Shown: piece after piece, positions 25,688 through 35,022 of the stretch | Numbering within the stretch: the stretch's first letter is position 1 | Layout: each line of letters starts with the position of its first letter | NCBI RefSeq assembly: GCF_014930455.1 | Contig: NZ_JAAIYO010000003.1 | Location: 496,001-560,000 of the forward strand | Direction of reading: 5' to 3' | Origin: Corallococcus soli | GTDB lineage: Bacteria; Myxococcota; Myxococcia; Myxococcales; Myxococcaceae | DNA: 64,000 nt | Position numbers and translations under genes: made by a program | Notes under the pieces: generated by a model | Databases searched by the model: none | What the model was told of the DNA's origin: nothing | The model's input: the letters and a program-made list of their open reading frames with translations, nothing else

Positions 25688-26260
25688 GTGAAGGTCGCGC
25701 TGCTCGGAGGCTCGTTCAACCCGCCGCACGTGGGCCACCTGATGGCGGCCACCTACGTGCATGCGACGCAGGGCGTGGATGCCGTCTGGCTGATGCCCAC
25801 GTTCCACCATCCGTTCGGCAAGCAGCTGGAGTCCTTCGAGCACCGCGCGCGCATGTGTGACGCGCTCTGCCGGGAGACCTCCGGCTGGCTCCAGACGAGC
25901 CTCGTCGAGCGCGAGGTGGGCGGGAGCGGGCGCACGGTGGACACGCTGGCCTTCCTGGTGGAGCGCCACCCGGACACCCGCTTCTCGCTCATCATCGGCA
26001 GCGACATCCTGCGCGACCTGCCGCACTGGAAGGACTTCGACCGCATCCAGCGGATGGCGCGCGTGCTGGTGCTCTACCGCGCGGGCTACCCGGCCCCCGA
26101 CACGGTGGGTCCACCGCTGGCGGAGGTGTCCTCCACCCAGGTGCGCGAGCAGCTGGCGCGGGGCCTGGAGCCGTCGGAGCTGGTGCCGGAGGGCGTGCTC
26201 GCGGTGGCGCGCGAGGCGGGCCTGTTCGGGCTGACCGTCCCGCGCGTCCGGGCGGACTGA
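25688..26260 (+). CDS. nadD: Nicotinate-nucleotide adenylyltransferase
   Basis: The 190-aa protein shows the nucleotidyltransferase motif GGSFNPPHVGHL (residues 7-18), then PTFHHPFGKQLESFEHRARMC and a C-terminal SSTQVREQLARG in place of the ISSTxIR motif. It transfers AMP from ATP to nicotinate mononucleotide, a step in NAD synthesis. GTG 25688 has AGAGG 6 bases upstream. It is the last gene of the namZ-side operon, and its stop abuts that of the convergent lipoprotein gene. Confidence 0.9.
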   Translation: MKVALLGGSFNPPHVGHLMAATYVHATQGVDAVWLMPTFHHPFGKQLESFEHRARMCDALCRETSGWLQTSLVEREVGGSGRTVDTLAFLVERHPDTRFSLIIGSDILRDLPHWKDFDRIQRMARVLVLYRAGYPAPDTVGPPLAEVSSTQVREQLARGLEPSELVPEGVLAVAREAGLFGLTVPRVRAD

Positions 26261-29200
26261 CTAGAAGGTCGCGCCGACGAGGTGCAGGTCGCCCAGGCGG
26301 TCATCGAAGCGGCGCGCGTACTGGTAGAAGACGGAGAGGGCGTACGCCTGCCCCAGGGTGAACCGCAGCGTCGCGGAGCCGCCCACCGCCCCGTGGTTGT
26401 TCCGGTTGTCCGTGCGCGCCAGGGTGCCGAAGCCCTCCAGCTCGAACTGGCTGACGAAGAGCGACGGCAGCAGCCACAGCGTGGAGGCCCAGCCGTAGTC
26501 CACGATGACGCGGTAGCGGTAGCGCGCATTGGCGATGAGCACGTTGCGCGCGCGGAAGGTGCGGTCCTCGTAGCCGCGCAGGTACTCGCTGAAGGCGAGC
26601 CCCGGCTGGAGCTGCAGCGGCAGGCCGCCGTCATCCGTGGTGTCGCGGCTGGTGTAGAAGGCCTGCCCCGGGAGGATGCCACCCACCTCCAGCAGCTCGT
26701 CGGGCGCGCCGGGCAGGGCGCGGCCCACGGCGGAGAGCTGGAGGTTGTCCTTGCCGGTGAAGGGCAGGCCGCCCAGGTAGCCCTCCACGCCCAGCCGCAC
26801 GTCCCCCATGGTGGAGTCGCGGGAGAAGGCCTTCGGGTAGAGGCCACCGCTGAGCGACAGCCCCAGGCCGCGCTGCGTGCCGCCGTAGGACGTGCCCTCG
26901 CCGGCGAAGTAGGACGCGGAGACCTCCGGGCCGATGATGCGGGTGACGATTTCGGGGCGGCGATCCGTGGCGTCGAAGCGGCGGTCCAGCGCGAGCACGC
27001 CGAAGGTCACCGGTGTCGTCCAGAACGTGCGTGAAGCGAAGACCGTCGCCTGGAGGTCGGTGCGGTCGGTGTCGCGGATGCGGGACGCGGACACCTGGAG
27101 GTAGACGGGCGCCAGCTGCGCGTTGCCGTACGCGAACGACACGCTGGGCTGCTCCACCTTCGTGTCGTACGTGAGCAGCAGCGAGTACGCGTGGAAGCCC
27201 AGCCGGTCCTGTCCCGCCAGCGCCAACCCGGCCGCGAGGTACGGGTCCTCGCCGTCGATGTCGTTGGGCACGGTGTAGAAGTACGGCACGCGGTAGTTCG
27301 GGACGAAGAAGCCCTCCAGCGTGGAGTAGGGCTTGTCCGACAGCACGTCCACGTCGCGGCCCACGATGGCCGGCGGCACCACGGGCCCGTCCAGGTCGCT
27401 GTCGGGGTCGGACGTCAGCGGCGGCGGTGCCATGGGCGCGTCGCTCCCGGGCGTTGTGGAGGGCACCTGCGTGAGCGCTTCCGGCGAGGCCGGAGCGGCG
27501 GGGTCCGTGGCCCCGCCCGGGAAGCTGACGAAGCCGGAGGCCTCCTCCGTGGGCTTCGGGGGCGTCGCATCCACGGAGGGGGTGTCCGTCGCGGGAGGCG
27601 GAGCGTCAGGGCCCTGGGGGGCCGCGCCCGTGGCGGAAGCGACCGTGCCTGCCGGAGCGGACGCCGTGCGCAGCTCGGCCAGGGCCTCGGACAGGGGCGC
27701 GCTGTCCACGGTGAAGTTCGTGCCGTCGCGGTTGAGGAAGACGACCGAGTCCTCGCCCTCGGGCGCCACGTCGAGCGTCAGGTGGGGCGCGTCCGTGACG
27801 CGCGCGATGCGCCGGGTGGACACCGTCATCACGTGGACCTGGAGCCGGCCCTCGTGCTCGCGCAGGAAGGTGAGGTGATCCGCGTCCAGCCATCGGGGCG
27901 AATAGTTGAAGAGCCCGTCGCGCGTGAGCCAGCGCAGGGAGCCGTCCGGCTCGCGCAGCACCAGGTCCCAGCCTTGCGGTCCGGACAGGGGGAACACCAG
28001 GCGCCGGCCCTCCGGAGACGTCGCGGGCGGGCCCAGGGCCGAGTGGGGCTGGAAGTCCGTCAGCCGCTCCCGCTGGCCCGATTCCAGGTCCAGGCGCACG
28101 AGGTTCGCCGCGTCGCCGCGCACCTCCACGAACACGTAGCTCCGGCCGTCCTCGCTGATGTCGCCGCCCATGCCCTCCAGCCCATCCCAGAGCTTCACCA
28201 CGTCGCCCGTGCGCGCATCGACGCGCCACAGCTTCGCCGTGTAGCTGCCCAGCGCGTCCACGTCCGCGCCGACCAGGTACAGCCAGGCGCCGTCGCGGCT
28301 GAACGTCATGCCGCTGGCGAGCGACGGGCTGGCCAGCACCCACCTGCGCCCCGGCAGCAGCTGCACCAGCGCCCGGCTGAAGCGCTCGCGGCCGTCGCGC
28401 TCGCGCACGGTGAGGTGGGTGATGTCTTCCCGGCCCACGCTCAGGAGCGCGGAGCTGCCATCCTTCGGGTTCGCGGCGAGCCGGGAGAAGTAGCCCGCGT
28501 CCGGCACGCGCACCTGCTGGGTGGCGGGGCGCTCGCGCACCTGGAGGTTCTGCTGGAGGCTCTGCTCGTACTCGCTGAACAGCGAGCCGATGTCCTTGCC
28601 ATACACACGCTTGAACCGCAGCGTCACGGCGATGGGCGGGATGAGGGAGCTGCCCTGCTCCTCCACCAGCTTCCACAGGCGCTTCTCGCCATACGTCCGG
28701 GCCAGGTACTCCACGAAGTGCATCCCGCTCAGGTAGTTGCCGCCGAACGGATCCAACGCGCGGTGCTCCGGGGACAGGTAGCCCGCGTTGAGCTCCCCGC
28801 GCCGGGCCTGCACCACGCCCTCCCACCAGCCGCGCCACACCGGGCTGTGGGGACGGCCGGTGTCCTTTCCCAGGCGCCCCTCGTAGTAGGTGGCCAGTCC
28901 CTCCAGGAACCAGGACTCGGTGAAGATGTTGGGCTGGAAGAGGCCACCGCTCAGGGTGTTGAGCACGTTCCAGAGGCCGCCCACCTGCTGCATCTGCACG
29001 TAGTGGACGGCTTCGTGACACGCCACGTCGCCAATCTCCGTCTCGCCCAGCCCCAGCAGGTTGAACTGCTCCAGCGTCATGTGCTGCGGCAGCACCATCT
29101 GCTGCGGCGTGCTGGCGAACTCCGACTGGACGTACGCGTTGTTGAAGTCCGCGCTCGTCAGGTAGACGAGGACCCGCTTGCGCTCCGCCTGGCTCCAGGT

Positions 29201-29443
29201 GTCGGTGCGCAGGCGGTCCACGCAGCCCTCCATGCGGGCGGCGATGCGCAGGGCCGTCGGGCGCAGGTGGGCCGGGTAGTACAGCTCCATCGACCGCGTG
29301 GTCAGCTTCTGCATGTCGTCCCGGGCGAACGACGCCTGGACGTTCTGCGGGAAACGGGGTGCGACGAAAGCACACCCTGACGTCAGCAGCAGGAGGCAGG
29401 CGAGAAGGGCGGGCTGGCGGGCAGACCCGCTGGAAGCTGACAT
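26261..29443 (-). CDS. Gluzincin-type peptidase lipoprotein with beta-propeller and outer-membrane barrel
   Basis: This 1060-aa protein has a lipobox signal (LLTSGC, Cys24). A peptidase MA-like domain carries HEAVHYVQ (His143, Glu144, His147) with a downstream WFLEGLA (Glu181) as third zinc ligand. From about 300 to 620 come TolB/WD40-like repeats (SRLAANPKDGSSALLSVG, GMTFSRDGAWLYLVGAD, ATSPEGRRLVF). A Pro/Thr linker (about 630-720) leads to a C-terminal region of alternating beta strands ending in an aromatic residue (HLVGATF), typical of an outer-membrane barrel. It may be a protease tethered at the cell surface. ATG 29443 was chosen for the signal peptide; 29452 and 29464 are alternatives. 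Confidence 0.75.
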   Translation of the reverse strand: MSASSGSARQPALLACLLLLTSGCAFVAPRFPQNVQASFARDDMQKLTTRSMELYYPAHLRPTALRIAARMEGCVDRLRTDTWSQAERKRVLVYLTSADFNNAYVQSEFASTPQQMVLPQHMTLEQFNLLGLGETEIGDVACHEAVHYVQMQQVGGLWNVLNTLSGGLFQPNIFTESWFLEGLATYYEGRLGKDTGRPHSPVWRGWWEGVVQARRGELNAGYLSPEHRALDPFGGNYLSGMHFVEYLARTYGEKRLWKLVEEQGSSLIPPIAVTLRFKRVYGKDIGSLFSEYEQSLQQNLQVRERPATQQVRVPDAGYFSRLAANPKDGSSALLSVGREDITHLTVRERDGRERFSRALVQLLPGRRWVLASPSLASGMTFSRDGAWLYLVGADVDALGSYTAKLWRVDARTGDVVKLWDGLEGMGGDISEDGRSYVFVEVRGDAANLVRLDLESGQRERLTDFQPHSALGPPATSPEGRRLVFPLSGPQGWDLVLREPDGSLRWLTRDGLFNYSPRWLDADHLTFLREHEGRLQVHVMTVSTRRIARVTDAPHLTLDVAPEGEDSVVFLNRDGTNFTVDSAPLSEALAELRTASAPAGTVASATGAAPQGPDAPPPATDTPSVDATPPKPTEEASGFVSFPGGATDPAAPASPEALTQVPSTTPGSDAPMAPPPLTSDPDSDLDGPVVPPAIVGRDVDVLSDKPYSTLEGFFVPNYRVPYFYTVPNDIDGEDPYLAAGLALAGQDRLGFHAYSLLLTYDTKVEQPSVSFAYGNAQLAPVYLQVSASRIRDTDRTDLQATVFASRTFWTTPVTFGVLALDRRFDATDRRPEIVTRIIGPEVSASYFAGEGTSYGGTQRGLGLSLSGGLYPKAFSRDSTMGDVRLGVEGYLGGLPFTGKDNLQLSAVGRALPGAPDELLEVGGILPGQAFYTSRDTTDDGGLPLQLQPGLAFSEYLRGYEDRTFRARNVLIANARYRYRVIVDYGWASTLWLLPSLFVSQFELEGFGTLARTDNRNNHGAVGGSATLRFTLGQAYALSVFYQYARRFDDRLGDLHLVGATF

Positions 29444-29458
29444 GACGGGCATCCTAGC

Positions 29459-29475
29459 GGCCACAAATCGTGGCC
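29459..29475. promoter_or_regulatory. Inverted repeat in the divergent promoter region
   Basis: GGCCAC, 5 bases (AAATC), GTGGCC. It lies 15 bp upstream of the peptidase lipoprotein start and about 57 bp upstream of the divergent 440-aa gene. It could be an operator; no regulator is identified. Confidence 0.25.
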
Positions 29476-29531
29476 ACGAACGCGTTTTTCACGGTAAGGG
29501 ATCGCGTCGCTTCTCTCACAGGAACCCTCTC

Positions 29532-30854
29532 ATGTCCGAACCCGCCGAGCCGCAGGCGCTCCCCGTTCCGCAGCATGTCCACAATGCGCAGCTCCAGCTC
29601 ACCGCGGCGCTGGAGAAGGCCGACGGCAAGCCGGTCGACCTGGTGAAGGTGCCTTGGGCGGACGTGGAGAAGACGGTCCTCCAGCTGCTGGGCGGCAAGT
29701 TCGACCCGAACCGGCCGGAGCACCAGGCCGCGGCGCTGGGCCTCGCGGGCGGCTTCGCGCTGCGCCTCATCTCCGAGCACCAGGCCTTCTGGTTCCCCAA
29801 CCGCGACTCCCCCGAGGGCGCGTCGCTGGGCTTCCCCCAGGCCATCATCATGCTGTCGCCGTTCGGCGCGGTGATGGACGCGATGTCGCAGGGCAAGTTG
29901 ACGCGCCTGGACGACCTGGCCAGCGACATCCGCCGCTCGCTGGGGCAGGCGCGCTTTGGCACCAACCCCGCGCAGGCCCTGGGCGGTCAGCCGCAGCAGC
30001 TGGCGCCCACGGACTACCAGCGCCTGTTCGACCCGGGCTTCCTCCAGTTCATCGTGGTGGACTCGGCCAAGGCGAAGCAGACGCTGGAGACGACCACGGA
30101 CGTGCTGGCGCGCGACGTGCGTGACGCGCTGGGCCGCACCCAGCCGCCGCTGCCGCCCGAGGCGCGCCAGCAGTTCGAGGGGCAGATCGTCACGTCGCTC
30201 CAGCGGATGGAGGTGGGCAAGACGCTGGCGGATCAGGCCGAGCGCGCCCCCCGGCTCGCGGAGCTGATGACGCACCTGGTGGCCACGGTGGGTGGCACGG
30301 GCTCCGCGCCGGAGGAGTTCTGGCACGACGTGGTGCTGCCGCTGCTCTTCATCGGCACGCCCGCGAGCTTCCCGCCGCTGGATGAGGAGGAGCTGGCGGC
30401 GTTCAAGCAGGGCGCGGATCCGCTGGCGCTCTTCGTGGACGTGGTGCCGCACGCGCACCGGGCGCCGGACGAGGGCCTGCTGGGCGCGTTCGAGATGTCG
30501 GAGATCGGCCTCGTGCACCCGGCCTTCCAGAAGGTCGGCGCGCTGCGCCTCATCCGCATCAACCCGGACCGGCTGAAGCCGCTGCTGGACAAGTACGATC
30601 CGAACGCGACGATGGACGCGGTGCAGCGCTTCACGGCGCACGTGTCCACGGCCGCGGGTCAGCCGGCCGCCGAGTCCCCGCAGGGCAAGGAGATGCTCCA
30701 GGCGGCGCTCACGCTGCTGGCGGACCTGAAGCGCTCCGTGTCGGTGCCGGGCGACGTCTGCCTGCGCCGCCTCACGGAGGCCGAAGCCGCGTCCGAGCAG
30801 GCCCTGGCCGTCGTGCGCCGCGCCCTCCAGGGCTCGCGCATCATCCTCACGTAG
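29532..30854 (+). CDS. Protein of unknown function, 440 aa
   Basis: This is a soluble, mostly helical protein with no signal peptide, membrane segment or catalytic motif that I recognise. Features seen are a long acidic-to-neutral helical composition, GQPQQLAPTDYQRLFDPGFLQ in the middle, and RLIRINPDRLKPLLDKYDPN near the C-terminus. AGGAA lies before the ATG at 29532. It is divergent from the peptidase lipoprotein and is followed by a strong hairpin, so it is likely a single-gene unit. Confidence 0.7.
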   Translation: MSEPAEPQALPVPQHVHNAQLQLTAALEKADGKPVDLVKVPWADVEKTVLQLLGGKFDPNRPEHQAAALGLAGGFALRLISEHQAFWFPNRDSPEGASLGFPQAIIMLSPFGAVMDAMSQGKLTRLDDLASDIRRSLGQARFGTNPAQALGGQPQQLAPTDYQRLFDPGFLQFIVVDSAKAKQTLETTTDVLARDVRDALGRTQPPLPPEARQQFEGQIVTSLQRMEVGKTLADQAERAPRLAELMTHLVATVGGTGSAPEEFWHDVVLPLLFIGTPASFPPLDEEELAAFKQGADPLALFVDVVPHAHRAPDEGLLGAFEMSEIGLVHPAFQKVGALRLIRINPDRLKPLLDKYDPNATMDAVQRFTAHVSTAAGQPAAESPQGKEMLQAALTLLADLKRSVSVPGDVCLRRLTEAEAASEQALAVVRRALQGSRIILT

Positions 30855-30908
30855 TCCCCGTGGGGAAGGCCGGCCTGGGGAACACGCCCGGGCCGGCGGG
30901 ACGCAGCG

Positions 30909-30932
30909 CGACTCCTGGAGACCCAGGAGTCG
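30909..30932. terminator. Bidirectional hairpin terminator between convergent genes
   Basis: CGACTCCTGG, loop AGAC, CCAGGAGTCG: a perfect 10-bp stem, between the stop of the 440-aa gene (30854) and the stop of the small lipoprotein gene (30945). No T-run follows, as is common in GC-rich genomes. Confidence 0.65.
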
Positions 30933-30944
30933 TTCACCGAGTGA

Positions 30945-31196
30945 CTAGTAGCAGGTCCACTTGTTGAAGGGCGGGTACTGGCAGTCGCACTCGAGCTGGG
31001 TGCCATCGGGCCAGGTGCAGTACGTGTAGGTGTCCGGGCGGCAGAACTTGCCGATGACGGTCTCACACGAGCCGGCGAGCTCCGAGGACTGCTGCTGGGG
31101 CTGCGAGACCTCCTCGGAGCCTTCCGGAATCGGGCCTCCACAGCCCAAGCCGAAGATGGAAACGACCGACGCAAACGCGAGTGCGCGCAGGACCAT
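30945..31196 (-). CDS. Small cysteine-rich lipoprotein
   Basis: The 83-aa precursor has lipobox GLGC (Cys19), a short linker with PQQQSSE and a compact C-terminal part with six cysteines (SCETVIGKFC, YTYC, ECDC, KWTC), enough for three disulfides. It is probably exported and held at the membrane. A clear ribosome site (AAGGAG, 5 nt before ATG) supports the start. Function unknown; it stands alone behind the convergent hairpin. Confidence 0.7.
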   Translation of the reverse strand: MVLRALAFASVVSIFGLGCGGPIPEGSEEVSQPQQQSSELAGSCETVIGKFCRPDTYTYCTWPDGTQLECDCQYPPFNKWTCY

Positions 31197-31313
31197 GAAG
31201 ACTCCTTCACCGTGGTGATGTTCGAGGGAACCGCGGGTGGAACAGTAGTCACGGTTTCCCGTTTGTTCCAGGGAAGGTGCCCCCCCGGAAACGCGGCACC
31301 CGGAGCGCCCGCG

Positions 31314-32191
31314 TCAGGGCTTCGTGAGCACGGCTTCCAGCGCGCCGCGCTGTTCCGGACGCAGGCGGTCCGAGGCCAGCCGCAGCGCCCGTCGTGAGAG
31401 CCGCCCGTAGAGCGGGGCGATGTCCTCTGGCAGCGCCGCGAGGTGCGCCGCGACGACGCCCGCATCCCCCCGGACGATGGGGCCCGTGAGCCCGCCGGAG
31501 AGTCCGCGCGCCTCCACGCCCCGCAGCGCCGAACGCATCAACGGCAGCAGGGCCTTCAGCGCCGCTTCGGGTTCGATGCCCGCCGCACCCAACGCGCCCA
31601 CGGCCGCGTCGGCCAGGGCCACCAGTCCGCCAGCGCTCAGCACCGCGCCCGCGTGGTAGGCGGCCCGGTGCGCCTCCGGCACGTCGATCACCGCGAAGCC
31701 CACGTCCTCCGCCATGCGCTGGAGCAGTGCGCGGAGGGCAGGGGAGCGCGTGCTGATGGCGGCCGTGTGGCCCACCAGCGCGTCGCGCGCGGAGGACACG
31801 GCGCAGAGCGGATGGAACGAGCCCACCGTCCGGCCCCGCTGCGTCTTCAACGCGGAGAGCGGCAGGGCGCCCGCGGTGTGCACCAGCGCCACCGCGCGAG
31901 GCAGCTCCTTCGACAGGGCCTGTGACACCGTGGGCACGGCCGCGTCCGGGACGCAGAGCACGCAGACGCGCGCCTTCTTCAAGTCGCCAGGGGTCGCAGG
32001 CTTCAACCCCAGGGCCCGGGTGCGCGCGCGGCCCGCATCGTCGCGCGAGTACACGCGCACGGGCCAGCGCTTCGCTTGAAGCGCCAGCGCGAGCGCGCCT
32101 CCCAGGCGCCCCGCACCGACGATGACGACCGGGACGCGCTTCGCCTTCGGGGGGCGTCCCGCGCGAGTCGGAGCGGAGGAGCCCGCTCCAT
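31314..32191 (-). CDS. Rossmann-like and DUF2520 domain protein, apparent frameshift near start
   Basis: The main frame encodes a Rossmann-type N-terminus (VPVVIVGAGRLGGALALALQ) and a DUF2520 region (GSFHPLCAVSSARD, then AAYHAGAVLSAGGLVALADA). However, this frame has no ATG, GTG or TTG before the Rossmann motif; the first is GTG 32060, which would delete it. An ATG at 32191 in another frame (MERAPPLRLARDAP) would join it if the run of six G at 32149-32154 had one more base. So the gene is either truly frameshifted or carries a sequence error. Relatives are putative oxidoreductases of the ProC/6PGDH-like type. It follows clpA by 36 bases. Confidence 0.7.
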
Positions 32192-32227
32192 CACCCGCGC
32201 GTCCCTGCCGGACTCGCCGCCGCGTCG

Positions 32228-34804
32228 TCAGGCGGCGTCCCGGGCGAACTGGAGCTGTCCTGCCTGCACCGCGACGCGCACGCGGTCTCCCGCGCCGAAC
32301 TCACCCGCGAGGATGCGCTCCGCCAGCGGACCTTCCACCAGCCGCTGCACCACCTGGCGCATCGGCCGCGCGCCGAGCTGCGGATCGAAGCCTCCCGACT
32401 TGAGCAGGTGCCCCACCACGTCCGCGCCCGCCGTGTAGACGATGCCGCGCTCCGTCGCGAGCCGCTTGCTGCTCTCCGCCAGGATGAGCGTGGCGATCTT
32501 CGCCACCTCCAGCTCCACCAGCGGGCGGAACGGCATCCGCTCATCGATGCGGTTCCACAGCTCCGGGGGCAGGGCCTTGCGCGCGGTATCCGACGCCAGG
32601 TCCAGCGCGTTCCCCGCCGCCGCGTCCGCCGCGCCGAAGCCCACCGCGCGGCCCGTGCGCGAGAACGCATCCGCGCCCAGGTTCGTGGTCATCACGATGA
32701 CCGTGTTCGAGAAGTCGATGTGGCGGCCCTTGCCGTCCGTCAGGCGGCCCTCCTCCAGCACCTGGAGGAGCAGCATCTGCACCTCGCGGTGCGCCTTCTC
32801 GATCTCGTCCAGCACCACCACCGACGACGGCCGACGGCGCACCGGCTCCGTGAGCTGCCCGCCCTCGCCGAAGCCCACGTAGCCCGCGGGCGAACCGATG
32901 AGGCGCGACACGCCGTGGGACTCGGACATCTCACTCATGTCCAGGCGCACCAGCGCGTCCCGGTTGCCGAACAGCACCTCCGCCAGCGCCCGCGCCATCT
33001 CCGTCTTGCCCACGCCCGTGGGGCCCAGGAAGAGGAAGCTGCCCATGGGGCGGCGCGACGCGAAGCCCGCGTAGTTGCGTCGGATGACCCGCGCGATGCG
33101 GCCAATGGCCTCGCCGTGGCCGATCACGCGCTGCGCCAGGTCATCCTCCAGCCGCAGCAGCCGCGCGGAGTCGTTCATCAGCAGCCGCTCTTCCGGCACG
33201 CCCGCCAGCTTCGCCACCACCCGCGCCACGTCCGCCGCCTCCACCCGGTGCTTGCCCTCGCGGTGGCAGCGGCTGCCCGCCAAGTCCACCACGCTGATGG
33301 CCTTGTCCGGCATGAACCGGTCCGTCACGTAGCGGCTGGCCAGCGACGCGGCGGCCTCCAGCGCGTCCGGCAGGTAGCGCAGGCCGTGGTGCTCCTCGTA
33401 GCGCCCGATGATGCCCTTGAGGATCTCCACCGTCTCCGGCACCGACGGCTCGTTCACCGTCACCGACGTGAAGCGCCGCTCCAGCGCCGGGTCCGCCGCG
33501 ATGAACTTGCGGTACTCGTCGTGCGTCGTCGCGCCGATGCAGGGGAACTCGCCGCGCGCCATCGCCGTCTTCAGCTCGTTGGCCGCGTCCTGCGGGCCGT
33601 CGCCCGTGGAGCCCGCGCCCACCAGCGTGTGGATCTCGTCGATGAACACCACCACGCGCCCCTCGGCCCGCCGCACCTCTTCCTTCAGGGCGTTGAGCTT
33701 CTCGGAGAACGAGCCGCGAAGCTGCGTGCCCGCCACCAGCGTGGCCATGTCCAGCTCGACGAGGATCTTCTCCGCCAGCGTGCCGCGCAGGCCCAGCAGG
33801 CGCTGCGCCACGCCCTCCACCACCGCCGTCTTGCCCACGCCGGGCTCGCCCAGCAGACAGGGGTTGTTCGTGCGGCGCTTGCCCAGGATGTCGATGACCT
33901 CCTCGACCTCCCGCGCGCGGCCCACCACCGGGTCCAGCTTCCCCTCACGCGCCGCCTGGCTCAGGTTGCGGCCCAGGGAGGTGAGCATGGGGAACGCCTT
34001 CGCATCCAGCGTCAGCCCTCCGCCCTTCGCCTGCGCGGGGGCGGGCGGCGTCGGACGCGCGACGGGGGCCATGGGCGCGGACGGCGGCGCGGGCGGCGTC
34101 GCCCGGGCGACCGGCGCCGCGGGGGCGGGCGGCGCCATGCGCGGCATCGGCGGGATGGCCGGCTCGGGCGGGGCCGCCTGCGACGCGTCGTCCTCGTCCA
34201 CGTCGATGAGGTCTCGCGGCGACAGCGCGGGCGTCATCCGGGCGGCCGGCGGCGGCACCGTGACGGGCGGCGTCATCACCGGGGCCGGGCGCGGCACGCT
34301 CAGGGCCAGGGTGGAGAAGGGCAGGGGGGAGGGCGGCGCACCTACCGGGCGGCTCACCGGCGCGCGCGTGGTCACCGCCTGGCCGTAGCCCGGCTGGAGC
34401 CGGCGCGGAACGCCGCCGCTCGTGGAGTAGGACAGCGCCGTGTTCGACAGCGAGATGAGGTCGATGCCCGTTCGCGCGAGCAGGTCCGACGCGGCGCAGC
34501 GCTTGCGGATGATGGCGATGAGCAGGTGCAGGCAGTCCGCCTCCCCGGAGCGCGAGTTGCTGGCCAGCTCGCGCGCGCGCGCCGTCAGCTCGTTCACGAC
34601 GCTGCCCGCTTCCGCCGGCGCCTCCGTGATGAGCTGCAGCAGCGCGTCCTCGTCCACTCCCTTCTCCTTCAGGAGGAGCTGGGCGCGGTTCTCCACCGTG
34701 AAGAGCGCAAGCAGCACATGGGCCGACGTGGGCTTCTGGGCGACGCTGCGAGCGATGTCATGCGCCTCATGAAGAACCTGGGCGAGATCCGTGCTGTCGA
34801 CCAT
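32228..34804 (-). CDS. ClpA/ClpC-type AAA+ ATPase with long Pro/Ala linker
   Basis: The 858-aa protein has an N-terminal Clp repeat domain (1-130), an unusual Pro/Ala-rich linker (about 150-262), a first AAA+ module (Walker A GEPGVGKT 319-326, Walker B VVFIDEIH 385-392) and a second (Walker A GPTGVGKT 594-601, Walker B VVVLDEIEKAH). The ClpB-type middle coiled coil is absent, so this is an unfoldase of the ClpA/C kind. VGF (721-723) lies where ClpP-binding loops (IGF/LGF) occur, so it may feed ClpP. The linker is longer than in ordinary ClpA or ClpC. It is divergent from the efflux operon across 218 bases. Confidence 0.87.
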   Translation of the reverse strand: MVDSTDLAQVLHEAHDIARSVAQKPTSAHVLLALFTVENRAQLLLKEKGVDEDALLQLITEAPAEAGSVVNELTARARELASNSRSGEADCLHLLIAIIRKRCAASDLLARTGIDLISLSNTALSYSTSGGVPRRLQPGYGQAVTTRAPVSRPVGAPPSPLPFSTLALSVPRPAPVMTPPVTVPPPAARMTPALSPRDLIDVDEDDASQAAPPEPAIPPMPRMAPPAPAAPVARATPPAPPSAPMAPVARPTPPAPAQAKGGGLTLDAKAFPMLTSLGRNLSQAAREGKLDPVVGRAREVEEVIDILGKRRTNNPCLLGEPGVGKTAVVEGVAQRLLGLRGTLAEKILVELDMATLVAGTQLRGSFSEKLNALKEEVRRAEGRVVVFIDEIHTLVGAGSTGDGPQDAANELKTAMARGEFPCIGATTHDEYRKFIAADPALERRFTSVTVNEPSVPETVEILKGIIGRYEEHHGLRYLPDALEAAASLASRYVTDRFMPDKAISVVDLAGSRCHREGKHRVEAADVARVVAKLAGVPEERLLMNDSARLLRLEDDLAQRVIGHGEAIGRIARVIRRNYAGFASRRPMGSFLFLGPTGVGKTEMARALAEVLFGNRDALVRLDMSEMSESHGVSRLIGSPAGYVGFGEGGQLTEPVRRRPSSVVVLDEIEKAHREVQMLLLQVLEEGRLTDGKGRHIDFSNTVIVMTTNLGADAFSRTGRAVGFGAADAAAGNALDLASDTARKALPPELWNRIDERMPFRPLVELEVAKIATLILAESSKRLATERGIVYTAGADVVGHLLKSGGFDPQLGARPMRQVVQRLVEGPLAERILAGEFGAGDRVRVAVQAGQLQFARDAA

Positions 34805-35022
34805 TCATGCTCCGGCAAGCGTGCAGCCGAGCGGAATACACCGTCCGGGCCCCCGCCGCAAAATTTAGGCTACAGACCGCTACAGGATGGATGCAAGGCG
34901 CGCTAAAAGCTGGGCTCGCCGCCGGAATTCGATTGGCTGCCTGCCCGTTTCCCGAGTCAATTCAAGGGGACCGGGCAATCACTCCGGGGGGGCTGCGTAA
35001 TCCGCCCAGAGAACCCATCCCT

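Noticed and set aside
30945-31196. Small Cys-rich lipoprotein as a lasso or lanthipeptide precursor
   Set aside because: It has a lipobox and no modification genes next to it.
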